Positions 1-12,144 of a stretch of DNA of 64,000 nucleotides are shown piece after piece. Source of the stretch: Daphnia pulex (lineage: Eukaryota > Arthropoda > Branchiopoda > Diplostraca > Daphniidae); NCBI RefSeq assembly GCF_021134715.1, contig NC_060019.1, positions 11,174,001 to 11,238,000 of the forward strand, in the 5' to 3' direction. Position 1 is the stretch's first letter. Each line of letters opens with the position of its first letter. The position numbers and the translations under genes were made by a program. The notes under the pieces were generated by a model. The model saw only the letters and a program-made list of their open reading frames with translations. It did not search any database and was not told the origin of the DNA.

Positions 1-191
1 AGTGACAGCAGCTACTCCGCATGTTGTCACAACACTCAACAACACTTTCAAACCGTACTATATTTGCACAACAAAGAAGTTGGATGAGAAAATTTCCATT
101 CGCGCTTGAATAACAATGCGGGAGTGTTGGTGCGTTTCAGGCAACACGTACGCGGTAGGTATACTGTACGACAAGAGCCAAGTGACCGGAA

Positions 192-221
192 ATGTCTGAC
201 CGCAACTTGAGCAACTCTATG
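192..221 (+). CDS. Possible first coding exon of an unidentified gene
   Basis: An ATG at 192 opens ten codons (MSDRNLSNSM) and runs directly into a textbook donor, GTAAGT, at 222. No downstream exon could be joined with confidence. Candidates are the stretch after the AG at 358-359 and the exon at 1085-1199. I do not recognise the peptide. It may be only a chance start codon beside a donor. Confidence 0.15.
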
Positions 222-1084
222 GTAAGTCGTAAACGCAGTTCTTATTAGCCGCCTGTACAATTACCCAAGCACAACTCTTATTCTGTTTGTTCCTTTTTTA
301 TTGACTGAAGGTAAATAAACTATTCAAGCGCGTCCAACGTCCTACACTCCGCAGTGCAGGTGAAAGTTGTCCTCGACTGCCTTCGGTTAAACCAAGAGGG
401 AACATGTGAACAATTGGGAATAATCTGAAAGTGGTATGTACAACAAAGCGGACATCGCCTGTAGAGATTTGAAGAGTTTATCGGGCGTTAAAGATTCGCG
501 GCAAACTTTTCGAAATCTAATCACGAGAACGAGGTTAACTCGACTATCGCCAGGGTATTTAGGGCTGCTGCCGCTTTCTGATTTCATTCAAGAATGCAGA
601 CGTTTCATAGCCGGCTCGACATGATGACTCTTTGACTTAGTCATCCTTAAACAATTTTACGTCGCATCAGCCTGTCTCTCCTTTTCTGTGTAGACTTTTT
701 TCTTTTTTTTTTAAAGAATCGTTTAAAGAGTTTCTCCGTCAACTATTTTTGTGCTGTACACAATAATTTAAAGGATAGAAAAAAAAAATCATCTTTATAC
801 CGTAAAGGAATGGGCGGATGTCTCGACTCTCCGAGACCCGAGAGTTATGAAAAACATGCTGCCCCCATGAATAATGAGTATAATATTTGTGTTGTTTTTC
901 TTTTACTTGCTTGTTTTATTTTCTCTTACGCATACAGTGCCTCGAGCAATTAAGTATGAATGGAATTTTCATCTAGAGGGAGATTTTTTAGATTTTTTCA
1001 CGCCCGAGGTTTTGATTTTCTCACGAATGGCACATTCTTCTTATTATCTTTTCTTCAATGGCTTCTTTCTTTTTTCTGTAACAG
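222..1084. other. Non-coding or intronic stretch
   Basis: No protein-like frame was found apart from a short open stretch on the plus strand at 436-624 with no recognisable features. Poly-T and poly-A runs lie near 695-790. If the candidate exons at 192 and 1085 belong together, this would be intron plus at most one small internal exon. Confidence 0.3.
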
Positions 1085-1199
1085 TGGGAGCAGGTTTCAC
1101 TGGCAACGTATACTTGTTGACAAACGTGGCAAGTTTCATTTTCGTCTGCTATTGTGGTCGGTCGGCATTACCGAGTGTTATTACGAAATTCTACGATAA
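1085..1199 (+). CDS. Possible terminal exon, unidentified protein
   Basis: A long pyrimidine tract ending in CTGTAACAG precedes 1085. From there one frame is open for 37 codons to TAA at 1197-1199, with a basic and aromatic peptide (GSRFHWQRILVDKRGKFHF, then RLLLWSVGITECYYEILR). Dense W/Y/F/R content and a good acceptor make it look like a real last exon, but I cannot name the family. The stop lies only 57 bases before the start codon of the next gene, so little room is left for a 3' UTR and promoter. Confidence 0.22.
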
Positions 1200-1255
1200 A
1201 AAAAGCTACCAATGTGAAGATTGAGTCTACGCCATTATAAAAATAAATAGTGAAC

Positions 1256-1932
1256 ATGTTTTCCTTTCGATTTTTTATTGCCTTGTGCCTTGTGTTAATG
1301 ATGATTGAAAACACATTGTCAACGGGCGAAAACGCACAGCAAACGTCCAACGACGATGTACAAAAGAAAGCGTTAGAAACTCAAAATCATGCCAACAATT
1401 CCGGTACTTCCACGATCCCCATAGGTATGTGTCGTTTTCACACATTTTTTGCTTTTAATCATTGTATTTAATTTTTAAGAGTTACATGTGGCCATTCACT
1501 TTCTGTTTTGAATCAGTTTCATTCCTTTTTCTATTTCATCATGCCTTTTCACTTGATTGCATAAGTGGGTAATTGGAATTTTCCCGTTGTGCAATTGCAG
1601 TTGGTAAAAATGAATCCCCAAACAATCAAACATGGAATTATGGATCCAGCTTCATTCCGAACAAGGATGCCTTGATCAGAAGCACATACGTCTTTGGCGG
1701 TCTCTGCTTCTTGGCCATTCTCTACTTTGTCTTTAGGACTTGCCGTTTAAGAAGAAGAAGGGGAAGTGGCAGAAGAACAGGCACTCGCAAGTATCGTCCT
1801 CTCAATTCAGGAGCTGGCAGCCAAGAAATGGAGCCTCTTGGAGATGGTGGTGATGATGACGAAGATGAAGACACACTGTTTGACTCCCAGCCCTCCACTG
1901 TAACTCACCCACCTCCTTCTCTGGGTATCTGA
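1256..1932 (+). CDS. FAM174-family single-pass membrane protein
   Basis: Two exons, 1256-1424 and 1601-1932, join in phase 1 (donor ATAG|GTATGT, acceptor TTGCAG|TT) to give 166 residues. The ATG at 1256 begins a hydrophobic signal peptide (about residues 1-24). A polar, Asn/Gln/Ser-rich luminal segment follows, with NES and NQT glycosylation sequons at about 60-67. One membrane helix sits at about 85-101, then a strongly basic stop-transfer run of Arg and Lys. The cytosolic tail has the acidic DDDEDEDTLFD motif. That architecture (signal peptide, helix, basic stretch, acidic DTLFD tail) is the signature I recall for FAM174A/B. Family members are small secretory-pathway or plasma-membrane proteins of poorly defined function. 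Length fits the family. The Pro/Ser-rich end after the motif is longer than in vertebrate members. Confidence 0.85.
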
Positions 1933-3806
1933 GTAGACCATTAATAGCCATTTCCTTAACAGATATTCACATTTAAACTTATTTAATTATTTCCCCATGT
2001 CTTAACACTTTACAGCATTATAAAGGTATTTGTGTGCGTGTAATTTTTTTGCTAACAGTAGGATTCCACGTCAAACGTACGTTCATAAGAACGCACCGCG
2101 GTCCACTCGTGCATTCCTATTCCATGTAGCTCTTGTAAAAAGCATTATGAAAGATAAATTTTTTCTTTCGATTATTGTAGCAGCGTCGAATATAAATTCT
2201 CTTTTTTTTTTCTTTTTGCAAAATGTCATTTACATTTTTTAAATGATTAAAAAAGAAAATGTTGTTATTCGTGCGGATCTTTTGGCTCAACCGTGCGGCG
2301 GGGAACACCGCTCGAGATTTTCTCCCACCACGAGTCGATAAATTCAAAAGAACCTTATTGATAACCAGAGACTACTAGCAGGACAAAAACGGCAAAAAGC
2401 TTTCCAAGCCTGAAGCGTCCAAGGACTGAGATAGCCTACTTTTTCTTCCCCCCTCCGTCTTCCTACTGCTTCCTATCGCCGCGGCTTGTAAACGACCAGA
2501 CGGAAAGGCAACGATGCGCGTCAATTGGTAAATATATGCCAAATGCACTGCTCTGTAGTGATTGACAATTGTGATTGCCTAATCATTGTTCGTATCGTTC
2601 AAGGAAAGCGTGACTGGTGGCTAACTTCTTTTGGTCGGCGGAGCAACGTGGAATACAATAATATAGCTGACGGGCCGCGGGGATGGATGTCAGTAGGTTA
2701 CGCACTCAAAGGCTTCTGGCTGCTTCATCTGACTATGAGATGCCCTTCTTCCTCTCCATCCATCCAGCGGGTCGCTTTTTTATTTTATTTTATTTTATTT
2801 TATCTGGACTCACACAGGGCCCTGTGCCAGCTAGGTTAGGTCAACGCTCAGGTATGGCCGTCTGAGAGAGGAAAGAGCCCATGCTGTTGTGTTGTGTGTA
2901 CAACCGAGCGCGCGTTGCCGGGAGCGAGAAGAGCCCACCCATTGCCTGTTAAAGAGATGATGACTGTGCCGGAGCTGCTTGCCGACCGTGGATGATGGGA
3001 GGATAAAAAAGATCCAATTGTGTTGCAAGCGTTTAGAACGAAAAATGGTGTTTCCTTCTCTTTGGCCGGCCGGATGGTCCGCCGGGAACGGGTCAGTGGA
3101 CACTCGGCTATATTTTGGTTGCGCCGCAATGGCCAGCAAGAAGGTGGAGCTGAATGTCCCCCTTCCATCTTAATCGGTCGCCCAGCGTGCCTACCTGCCT
3201 CGTGTGTGCGTGTACACACACACACACTGTACAGGTGCATCTAGGAAAAAATCTAGGACGTTGTTACCTGCTGCCCTATTGCCTGCGTACCTTACCTTTG
3301 CCTTTTGTCTTCTTCTTCTTCCTCTTCTTTCGGAGAGGAGGAGGAACGAGAGGGTGGTAACCTGAAGCGCTCGTCTCTCTCTCTCCACCCACTCGACTCG
3401 TTCCGTGTGTCATCGACGTCGGCCTTGTCTGACCGAGTTTTTTCTCTCTCAAACCGACTCCCTCAACCAACTCCACCACCTCCTCTTAGCCACAAGCACC
3501 GGCACACCCGCATGGGAAAAAAGGAAAAAGAAAACTCCCGCCTCTTGTCTTGCTTCATCCAGCTAAAGCTCTGCTGCTTTGGCTCTGCAACAGGCCGAAT
3601 TAAACCCGGACGGAGTGGAACCTAACGTCGGCAGTCTTCCTTCAACTCTTCGAGAGCTCAAGTACCTACCTCGTCGGCTCCTGCGGAATTTGTCACCACT
3701 CGAACCTCTCATCTCATCCGCGATTTTATCCCCGAGAGCCCAAAGTGGTTGTTTTTTAAAAACGAGTGCTGCTGTCACACTTCGCTTTTCTATTCCGTTC
3801 AAGTGA
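1933..3806. other. Intergenic region
   Basis: 3' flank of the FAM174-type gene and upstream region of the large secreted protein gene. It contains poly-T/poly-A runs, a TTTTA microsatellite and CT-rich segments near 3300-3450. Open frames here are short, overlapping on both strands and protein-unlike. No RNA gene was seen. Confidence 0.6.
2776..2803. repeat. TTTTA microsatellite
   Basis: Five tandem units of a TTTTA pentamer inside non-coding DNA. Confidence 0.85.
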
Positions 3807-3851
3807 TCAGTGCGACTCCTTCTGCTCCGTGTTAGCCGCCTTAACCTCCAG
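3807..3851 (+). promoter_or_regulatory. Putative initiator and non-coding first exon
   Basis: TCAGTG at 3807-3812 matches the arthropod initiator consensus. Forty bases downstream lies a perfect splice donor (CAG|GTAAGT at 3852). There is no ATG-led frame, so I read this as the tail of an untranslated first exon. Assignment to the secreted-protein gene starting at 6182 is inference from orientation and proximity. Confidence 0.4.
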
Positions 3852-6130
3852 GTAAGTTCTAAATTTTTCTCCCATTTATTACCGTTTGATTTGATGGCGC
3901 ATTTGTTGTGATGTGCCCATTTGAACATGGCAACTGGAAAGAAAAACAAGTCGTGCGCAGTTTCCAATCGATTTACCTGACCAGACGAGAGAGTCAGAGA
4001 GAGAGAGAAGGAAACCAAAGTCACTAACAAACAAACAAACAAAATAAAGTAGCGGGAGGAGAGCGAAGAGGAGGTGACCGCTGACCGGTTGACCTCCATT
4101 TGGACCGGCAGAGTGTGAATACCTTTTTGGTCATTCCTCTTCGTGCAGCACGTCTTCCCTTTTTGAGACCTTCGTCACACATTTGTTTGTTTTTTTTCCT
4201 CCTTCAATTCATTTAAGTATCAACACAACAAAAATATTCCGCCCGACAAAGTTGTGAAAAATTTCGACGACCAAAAACAATTTTGTTTGAGGTCCTTCTA
4301 AATTTTTGTGACGGACCTGTTTTGTGTTTCTACAAAACCGGTTTTGGGCTTTTTTTTTTAAATATTGTATGTATGTATGTTCAATAATTTTCATTGCCCT
4401 ATCCGGGACGCTTCCGCAGCGACTCCCCTCCGCTTCCAGCACATACGCATTCCGATGTGCGGCAGGTTGTTCGGGCCCTAAGGCGGAAGAGGGGCCCGCG
4501 TGCACCTTTAACACACCTTCACATATAAAATTGTTATTTTATATATAGAGATAGATATAGATAATAATATTAGGCAATATATAGGTCACCAGGTATCTCT
4601 TTATATTTTTATTGCCCAATTCTCGGAATAGTTTTAGATTTTTGGTTTGTGATAAGTTCGCGGCTGGAAACTTATTTCGAATGAATCACGAACGTTCGTG
4701 ATATCGGATTTATGTGTTTTCCTACTTCCACCCCCCCAACAATCAACCAATTGTATTTATTCCACTTCCTCAATTGCCCAGATAGGAATCAATAACGACC
4801 AATTGACTGTGGTAGATAATCGACATTTTGATTGGTAGCCCGCAACCATCGAATCGTTCCCCGACTGAAACTTTCTCCCTTCGTTCTATAAGAGTTATGC
4901 CTTTGCTACCCCCGCACGTCTAGAGACCGTTTTCTTGAGACGTGTGGGAATCTGATGGGCTCGTGATTTCGGGAGCTGTGCAGCTCGTCGCCTTTCGTGT
5001 GCAACTACAAACGTGTCGAAATGGCGTGAAAGTAAATGAGCGGAAGAGAGGACGTGACGAAACCGAAAAAAACACAAAACTCCAGGCTCATTGAGACGGA
5101 AAGAGAAAGAAGCGAAAGGTGGTGGGCGCACTAGTTTTTACGAGCCCAGTCCGCTTCTCATCAGCCCACCTGTAGCGTGAAATAAAAACATTAAAAGGAA
5201 AAGACAGAAGAAAGAAAGAAAAAAAAAGAATCCCTCTCCGACACGGGAGAAAGCTGCGGTCATCAGATCAGATATGAGTTTTTGGTTTCTTCTTCTTCTT
5301 TTACGTGAAAGCCGAAGTGCTCCGGTGTGGGATGCAGAACAGGTGCGCACACATCCCGACCCATATTTATTTTAAAAGACAAATCCATTTTCTTTTTTTT
5401 TCTAGTTGGGATTTTCATCTTTTTTTTCTTCTTCTTCTTCACCTGTCAGGTTTGGTGTGTGCGTGTTCTTTTTGTTGTTTCTTTCATCTTGATGTGCTTT
5501 CATTCGTTTACATTTTCACTTGACCTAAATAACTTTAGAGGGGCGGGCAAGAAGAAGAAGACAGATCCATAGAACTATGCAAATCGAGCATTGTTCTCTT
5601 TTGTTTTTTTCTTCTTGATTTCGTATAGCTGAACTATCTTCTTCATAATGGGATAACCCCGGAAACTGTAACGTTCACGAATTTATAGACGTCGAGATAG
5701 TACGGACAGATAATATGCAGATGAATCGATTTCACCTGGCAGATAATTGGTCGAACAGAGGAGGTTGCCAAAAATCGGTACACTGCAGGTGTTTCACGGT
5801 CGTTGATCTCGACCGAGCGCTAATTTATAGATGGAAGCGTCCGATAGTATTACCTGTATAGTCCATCAAAGAAGTCAATGAGCCTCGCCAAATTTTTACC
5901 ACCGTCGCCGGAGCGTCGCTTATTTCGTCACACCAATTAACCTGGGTAAAACCTAATCACATTTCGTGTGACGTTCTTTGCAGCGCATCGGTCCACTGAC
6001 CCACTAACTTCTCTCTCTCTCTCTCGATCTCTCTGGTTACTTTGAGGAACTTGACACTTGTCTCTTTTTGTTATTTATTTATTTAAACAATTTGAGTCTT
6101 TTCGAGACTAAAGTTTCTATTTCTATAAAA
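3852..6130 (+). other. Long 5' intron (inferred)
   Basis: About 2.3 kb between the donor at 3852 and the exon that carries the start codon at 6182. It contains CT and CTT low-complexity tracts, a TATG microsatellite near 4365-4380 and several TATAGATA-type AT-rich stretches. No coding exon was found. A first intron of this length is long against the 60-100 base introns elsewhere and is a natural place for enhancers. Confidence 0.4.
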
Positions 6131-6181
6131 GGTTAGTTTCTGCTCGGTGGACCCAATTGGTCCAGAGACCAGACGGCAAAC

Positions 6182-9100
6182 ATGCTGGCCCCACAAAGTT
6201 GTTTGACGGTGATGGCCGTCTTGATGGGAGCAGTTCCGCTTCACTTGGCTTTCCCATCTGGCCAAACTTGGTTCATTCATCACTCGGGTCAGGTAATAAA
6301 CAGAAAACACACAAACGAATGCAACGACGTAGATATAACACTACATCACGGCGAACGTGAGAGACTGTGTTGCCGTTTTATTTTCGCCATTTCTTTTATT
6401 ATTTTTTCTTCGTTTGAAAATATTATTTATGGCTCGATGTGTTCTCTCCTCGATCGTTATCAGGTAGCCCGGCCGGTTATGATCAATTCCAGTCCCGTCT
6501 CCGACGAGTTCCCCATTCCGCGCTTCGCACTGCCAGAACAAACAGCCTCGCGGCGCCAAGACGGGCCTTTCCAAGCATCGGGTTCCAACAACCTTCAGGT
6601 ACTATAAAGAATAATAATAACGCGATCTAACTGTACACACATCCTTCCCACCGAAAAAAAAGACTGAAAAATTGGCACACATTTCAAGTCATGTTTTTGT
6701 CCGACTCCCGTTTTTTCGTCCCGTACGTGGTTTGTCCCTTCATGGACGTGCGTATAATGGGCCCGATGATAAAAGCCCGGCCCCGTGATTTTTCAACCGA
6801 CGACTTCGTGTACATATATATACATACAATTTTGTTTAGCGCAGTACGTTATATTTCTTTTGTATGCGGTGTGTCGCCATTGTTCTTTTGTTCGGTTCCG
6901 TGATGACCCCGATTTTCCTCCCGCCGTTGGTCATTTTCAAGAAAAGAACCATCCATCAACATTCCATGACTATGCTTTAATCAAGGAACAAAAGACTTTG
7001 TCATTGTGATATTCGTTGAATTGAAGTATTTAAAAAATCTGTTTTATCCTTCACTAAAAAATCCTGTTTTCCTTTTTTTTTTCCGGTTCGGTTAGAATGA
7101 ACCTCCAGTGCACGTGAAACCGGGAGACAAGGTGTCGTTGATCGTGCGTAACCAAAACCCACTGGAAGCCCAAAAGTTCGTCGACGTCGGGGCGCTGCTT
7201 ATGGACTTGCAGAGGATGCCACCAGCTTCGGATGGATCGTATCACGTCTTCCTCGCGCCACCCAACTACCCCCAACCGACTGGAGGCCAAAAGTTTGACG
7301 TGACCTACGTCGGTGCCCCGCAGCGGGAGCAGCAGACGGTGTCAGACCCACGCAATCCGCACCCACCTCTTTTCGTGGCCCCGCTCGATTACAGCGTTCC
7401 GCAAGGCTACGGACGTGTGCAAATTCCCATCCAAAACGTCAAGTTTGCCCTCAACTCACCATTCCAGCAGGTTCAGCAACAGCCGGCACAGTTCCAGCAA
7501 CCCCAACAACAGTTTAGACAACCCCAGCCGCAGTTCCAGCCAACGCAGCAGCAGCCAATACAGCCTGTACAGTTTCAGCAACCTCAGCCGGTGCAGTTCC
7601 AGCAACCGCAGGTTGTGCAATTCCAGCCTCCTCAACTTCAGCCGGTGCAATTCCAGACACCTCAACCGCCTCAGTTCCAGACACCTCAACCAGTGCAGTT
7701 CCAGCCACAATTCCAGCCCTCTCAGCCACAATTCCAGCCCTCTCAGCCGCAATTCCAGCCTCCTCAACCACAGTTCCAGCCCATTCCAGCGCAACAACCG
7801 CAATTCCAACCGCAATTCCAGAAACAAACTGTCGTTTCCGAATTCCAACGGCCACAGTTCCAACAGCCTCCTCCTCCTTCCAGCTTTGAGCAATCTCTAT
7901 CCGATATCCGGCTCCAAACTGGATTCGTTCCGTTCCAAACATTGGAAGAAACCAGTACATCTCCTCCAGTAACTCAACCGGCTCCTCCACCTCCCCCACC
8001 AACTCAACCAGCTCCTCCACCAGCTCCCAAGGAGCCGCTCGTCTTGGCCGCCGAGTCACCGGAATTTTTGGAACTCATTAAACCCCGCCCAGCTCCAATA
8101 GTTGTCGAAGTCGTTGAGAATGCCCCAGTGTCCGAAATTCCTCAGCCAGCGACCCAGTCCCCAGTTGTCGTTCCACCTGAAGAGAAAGTAGCACCGGTCA
8201 TTGAATTGAAACCGGTCTCATCACCGGCTATTATTCCGGCTTCTTTCGAATCGGCGCCCGAGGTTCCCGCTAATACAGTCACATTAATTCCACCACCACA
8301 GGAAGACGCTCCCCTGCCGGCCCCCACTCCCGCGTTCGAGCAGACAATTCCGGCCGCCACTCCCATTCCGGCTCCGGAAATTTCAGGAGTCACTGAAACC
8401 ACCCAAACTCGTCCGCTGAAGAAACGACCAATTAATCGAATTCCTTTGGAAGGCGGAGTTCCCCAATGGCCGGATTTCCAGGCAGTCCGTCAGCGTCAGC
8501 AACTGCAGCGTCAGCAAAACCGAAAGAAGATTACTCCGTCTTCCGGCAACAACTTCGAACCCATTCTGAGCCAAACTCAACCCGATGCGCCGGTAGATCC
8601 AACCTCTTTCGGCCAGAAGATTCGCAACAAAGTCAAGACCAATTCCTTGGTCTCGCCGCCGCTTCCGGTTCCGGTTGAACCGCAAGTCGTCGTACAACAA
8701 CCAAAGGCTCAATCGTTCATTGTCGAACCGGCCGCTGTGGAACAAACACAACACGACTCGTTTGATCTTGACCCTCCAGTCGTCGAACGTGACGAATCGT
8801 TCCAGACACTCGAGTCACAAAACGCCGCTTCCGGCAACCAACGCGGACGCATTCGTTTCAACAGGCCCAATAGCTTGAACGTCATTCCGGCTGAAGCTTC
8901 GACCGCTCCACCAGTCCGTCACACCGTCAGCACTCTGGTCGGTGGAAGAGGCCGCATACGAATCAATTCCAACAGTTTCACCACCCCTACGCCCACGACT
9001 GCCGGACCGACTGTAGCTGCCACGGAAGCATCGACGGCGGCTCCTACAACTGTTCAGACGGCAGCGCCAACAGTCGCAGCTACGACAACGCCAACAGTCG

Positions 9101-10437
9101 CAGCCACGACAGCATCCACAACGCCGGAATCAACGACTGTTGCAGCAACAGTTCCCACGGTCGCCCCGACAGCTTCTCGACTTGTTGATCCGGTGGTCAC
9201 CGAGGGACCCGCTCTCGAAGAGGAAATCATTAGAGGAGACAGTCCTATTGTACTAGTCGAGGAAACTGTTCCAGTCGCCGAGGAAGAAGAAGACGTTCCT
9301 CTAGAAGAAGAAGAGGAAGAAGAACAAGCGGTTTTGGAAGATGAGAAGTCCGTCGAACCGGCCGAGAAACCTTGGTCTCCCTACGAGGCCATCCAGCGTC
9401 AAAGAGAGACGACTGTTGAACCAGAGGCGGCCAGTCAGGTCGTTTCCAGCAATGATCAGCCACTCCGCATCCGCGGGAAAACCACTTTCTCCTCCTCGAG
9501 GATCCCTCTTCCACCTGTCAGGCCGGAAGTTGGAAATCGACCGGTCGTTCTCCGACCTGCAGCTTCCATTAGGCGACCATTGCCACCCACCATCCGCATT
9601 ACAAAGCCCGTCTTCGATATCCAAGGGCAAGAAAATATTCGCTCGCAGGAGGATTTCATTGCCCCACAATCACTGGAATTCGGCATCCGCGATGGAGTTG
9701 AATCGAAACCTATTTTGATCAATAATTCGCCAGCCCAATTCTTGCTTCCGGTTGGTCGACGTGTCCCTGAAACGCGACCTGGAATTCAGAACATCCGGAT
9801 CGGTCGCCCGACCACACAGGCCCCGACGACAACTACCACCACCACCACCACCGAGGCTCCCGTCGAAGAAGAACCAGTTGATGCCTTCCAGCAGGAAGCC
9901 GACGAATTAGTGACGGACGAACCCCTTGCCAACGACCAATTATTGCCAGAAGAAGGAGAAGAAGAAGGCGAAGGAGAACTAGTGGAAGAAGAAGTCGAAG
10001 AGGAGATCCTTACGGATGAAATCGAAGGAGAAGAGAACGAAGAGTTTGTCGAAACTGTCGATGAAACCGAGCCCGTCGTGTCTTCAACTGCGGCTCCTAC
10101 TGTCACGACGGCCGAGGCGTTTTCAGAATTTGTCGACGAACAGGAGGAAGTTGAAGTGGACCCAGTCGTCGTGGAGGATACCAACAAATCGGCGGAGCCC
10201 ATCACGACCACGACAGAGGCGCCAGTGGTCATCGAGGAGTCAATCGTTCCGGCGGAAGAGGAAGTCGAAGAAGAAGGCGCCATTGAATTGGCCGCAGATA
10301 ACCACGTTGACGATCAGTCGAACCCGAGCGAATCGTCCGATGACGAACGCCAAGTGCTGGGCGTTTCCACGGCAACTGAAGTATCTCTCATGTACGAGCT
10401 CTGCTACAGAGGCCGCTGCGTCCGCGTTCATGAATAA
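6182..10437 (+). CDS. Large secreted low-complexity Gln/Pro/Thr/Glu-rich protein
   Basis: Three phase-0 exons, 6182-6292, 6464-6598 and 7096-10437, give 1195 residues. The first exon is essentially a signal peptide ending near LHLAFPSG. The early third exon (about residues 84-165) looks folded, with PPVHVKPGDKVSLIV, a VDVGALLMDLQRMPP segment and a YHVFLAPPNYPQP stretch. Next comes a block of roughly 30 QFQ/QFQP units (about 204-341), then Pro/Ala-rich, basic GRGRIR motifs, Thr/Ala-rich and poly-Thr, and a long Glu-rich block. The C-terminus is compact and has two cysteines (ELCYRGRCVRVHE). No transmembrane helix or known enzyme domain was seen. Composition suggests an extracellular matrix, cuticle or mucin-like protein; that is inference. 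Open frames antisense to this exon arise from its biased composition. Codon-repeat tracts may vary in length between alleles. Confidence 0.85.
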
Positions 10438-12144
10438 GAAATGACGCCGCCCTGCCACCAGCGTTGCAGTCGAATGTCTGTGTGTGTTTTCTGAAATATT
10501 TTATGAAGTAACTTGATTGTCAATTTACGTGTCCCCCCCTCCACCCAAGTCCAGTACTGCTCAACAATTCCCGTTGGCACGGTATAATCGCAATGTAAAA
10601 ACAAACAAAAAAACAAATTTAAAAAAAAAGACGAAGAATTATCGAACGTACGCAATCGGAATGAGATATCAGCAGCTTGCGCACGGCTGGCCCGTTGGAT
10701 GAGGCGGAATTAATAATTGTCATGTTCACGCTAGTTATATGAAAACGACTTTAAATAGCCTCCCCGTATACAGATGAAGGTGACAAAATTCCAAAATAAG
10801 ATACCATGTGTGCATGACAAGTGTGAATGTGTGAACTATTTATTCCCCCATGTAATCACTTTTATTGTTAAACTTTATCACAAGCAAAATAACTTTTCTT
10901 CACCATTTTTTCCGGTTTTATTTTTCACACAGATATTTTTTACTAATCGATGTTCGTTTCCTTATACATTTCTCGATTGTATTCAGGAAGTAATTACACA
11001 TACAAATTTTACCGCTTAAAGACATTCTCTATTTCTCAAATCTCAAACTGATTTGGAAACGGAGATAAAGATGCGCATCGACACCAAGCAGATGGCGTAT
11101 CAGTCGACCGTTTCCAACTGTTTCCAAATTGATTTTCGTCTACGTTGCACTTTTGTGCTTCTCTCTTTTCCTTATTTCTTCACAGCTGCGGCATTGCACT
11201 TTTGCCAAAATCTATTTGGGTTCCGGAACACGTTTAAACTCATAAAGGTTTTAAATGCGACTAAAGAATTTGTTGCATCATATTGCTCTTGACTGAGCCA
11301 ATACGTCGTTATCGTGCGTTTAATTTCTGGTGGTCTATTCAACTAAAAGAAGTAAGTTAACGTTGGATATTCGTACAGACAATAATAATTACTTAATAAA
11401 TTTATCAAAATTACTTTCTTCTGTCTCAGTGATTTTTACCTCTCTCGATTACCATTGTTGTCAGGAGTGTAGGTGACATGGGAACGGCGGTTGCTGTCGG
11501 CAATTCAAAACCTTGATCACAACGCAGGTATCAAATTAACTAGCATCATTTATCTTATAAACTATTAAATTCACACTTAATTATACCTGTTTATGTCGAT
11601 GAATCAAATCGAAGATCAAATCATTACGCCTTTCCTTTACTGCACTTTTTTTATTTTTGTAGTGTCACTATATAAATTGAACTTTTCTTTGTTCACGTTT
11701 CTATTTTGGTTGAATTTGCGGCTGTGAAATTGTGCGACCCGATTCGCGGTGGTATTCTTTTAAATAATGTTTTGCTCTTTCGTAAAAGTTTTCAAACGGT
11801 TTTAGTTCGTCGTACCTTAAAATTGGTGAAGTCCCGCTGTGAAAGGGAAACCACCGGATCAATGAGATCACAGGAAGACGTGCATTGGGTGACTTTAGTT
11901 TGACATTCATACAGGTTGCGCGCGCTCATTTGTGCGCTGCTGCTGCTTCCCGGTAGGAGGAGCCGTTTGTTGCCAGCACTTCGGGTGCAGTAAAAATAAA
12001 AACAATGAAAAAGTAAGGCTTCTTCAACCGAAGGAAGTCATCATTGCTTCAGTCTTGATTGGGTGCACATCCCCGACGGACATTCTATTCCACGAGTTTA
12101 ACGATTGTCGGTCCAATTCCTTCAAACAAAGCGAAAACAAGAAA
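10438..12144. other. Intergenic region with possible LDH 5' UTR exons
   Basis: 3' flank of the secreted protein gene, then AT-rich DNA. Near 11290-11351 a stretch ends at a GTAAGT donor, and 11466-11527 is bounded by TTGTCAG and GCAG|GTATC. Both could be untranslated first exons of the dehydrogenase gene at 12145. No protein-coding exon was found. Confidence 0.4.

Noticed and set aside
874-1224. 116-codon hydrophobic plus-strand frame
   Set aside because: Poly-Phe/Leu composition comes from T-rich DNA, and the frame crosses a convincing acceptor at 1084. The alternate frame after that acceptor looks better.
3563-4099. 178-codon minus-strand frame
   Set aside because: Very basic, low-complexity peptide with no homology I recognise. 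It crosses the strong plus-strand exon end and donor at 3852.
7313-10283. Many long open frames antisense to, or out of frame with, the large secreted protein
   Set aside because: They mirror the repetitive codons of the true frame (Gln/Pro repeats read as Leu/Glu, Glu/Asp blocks read as Ser/Thr) and have no starts, splice sites or motifs of their own.
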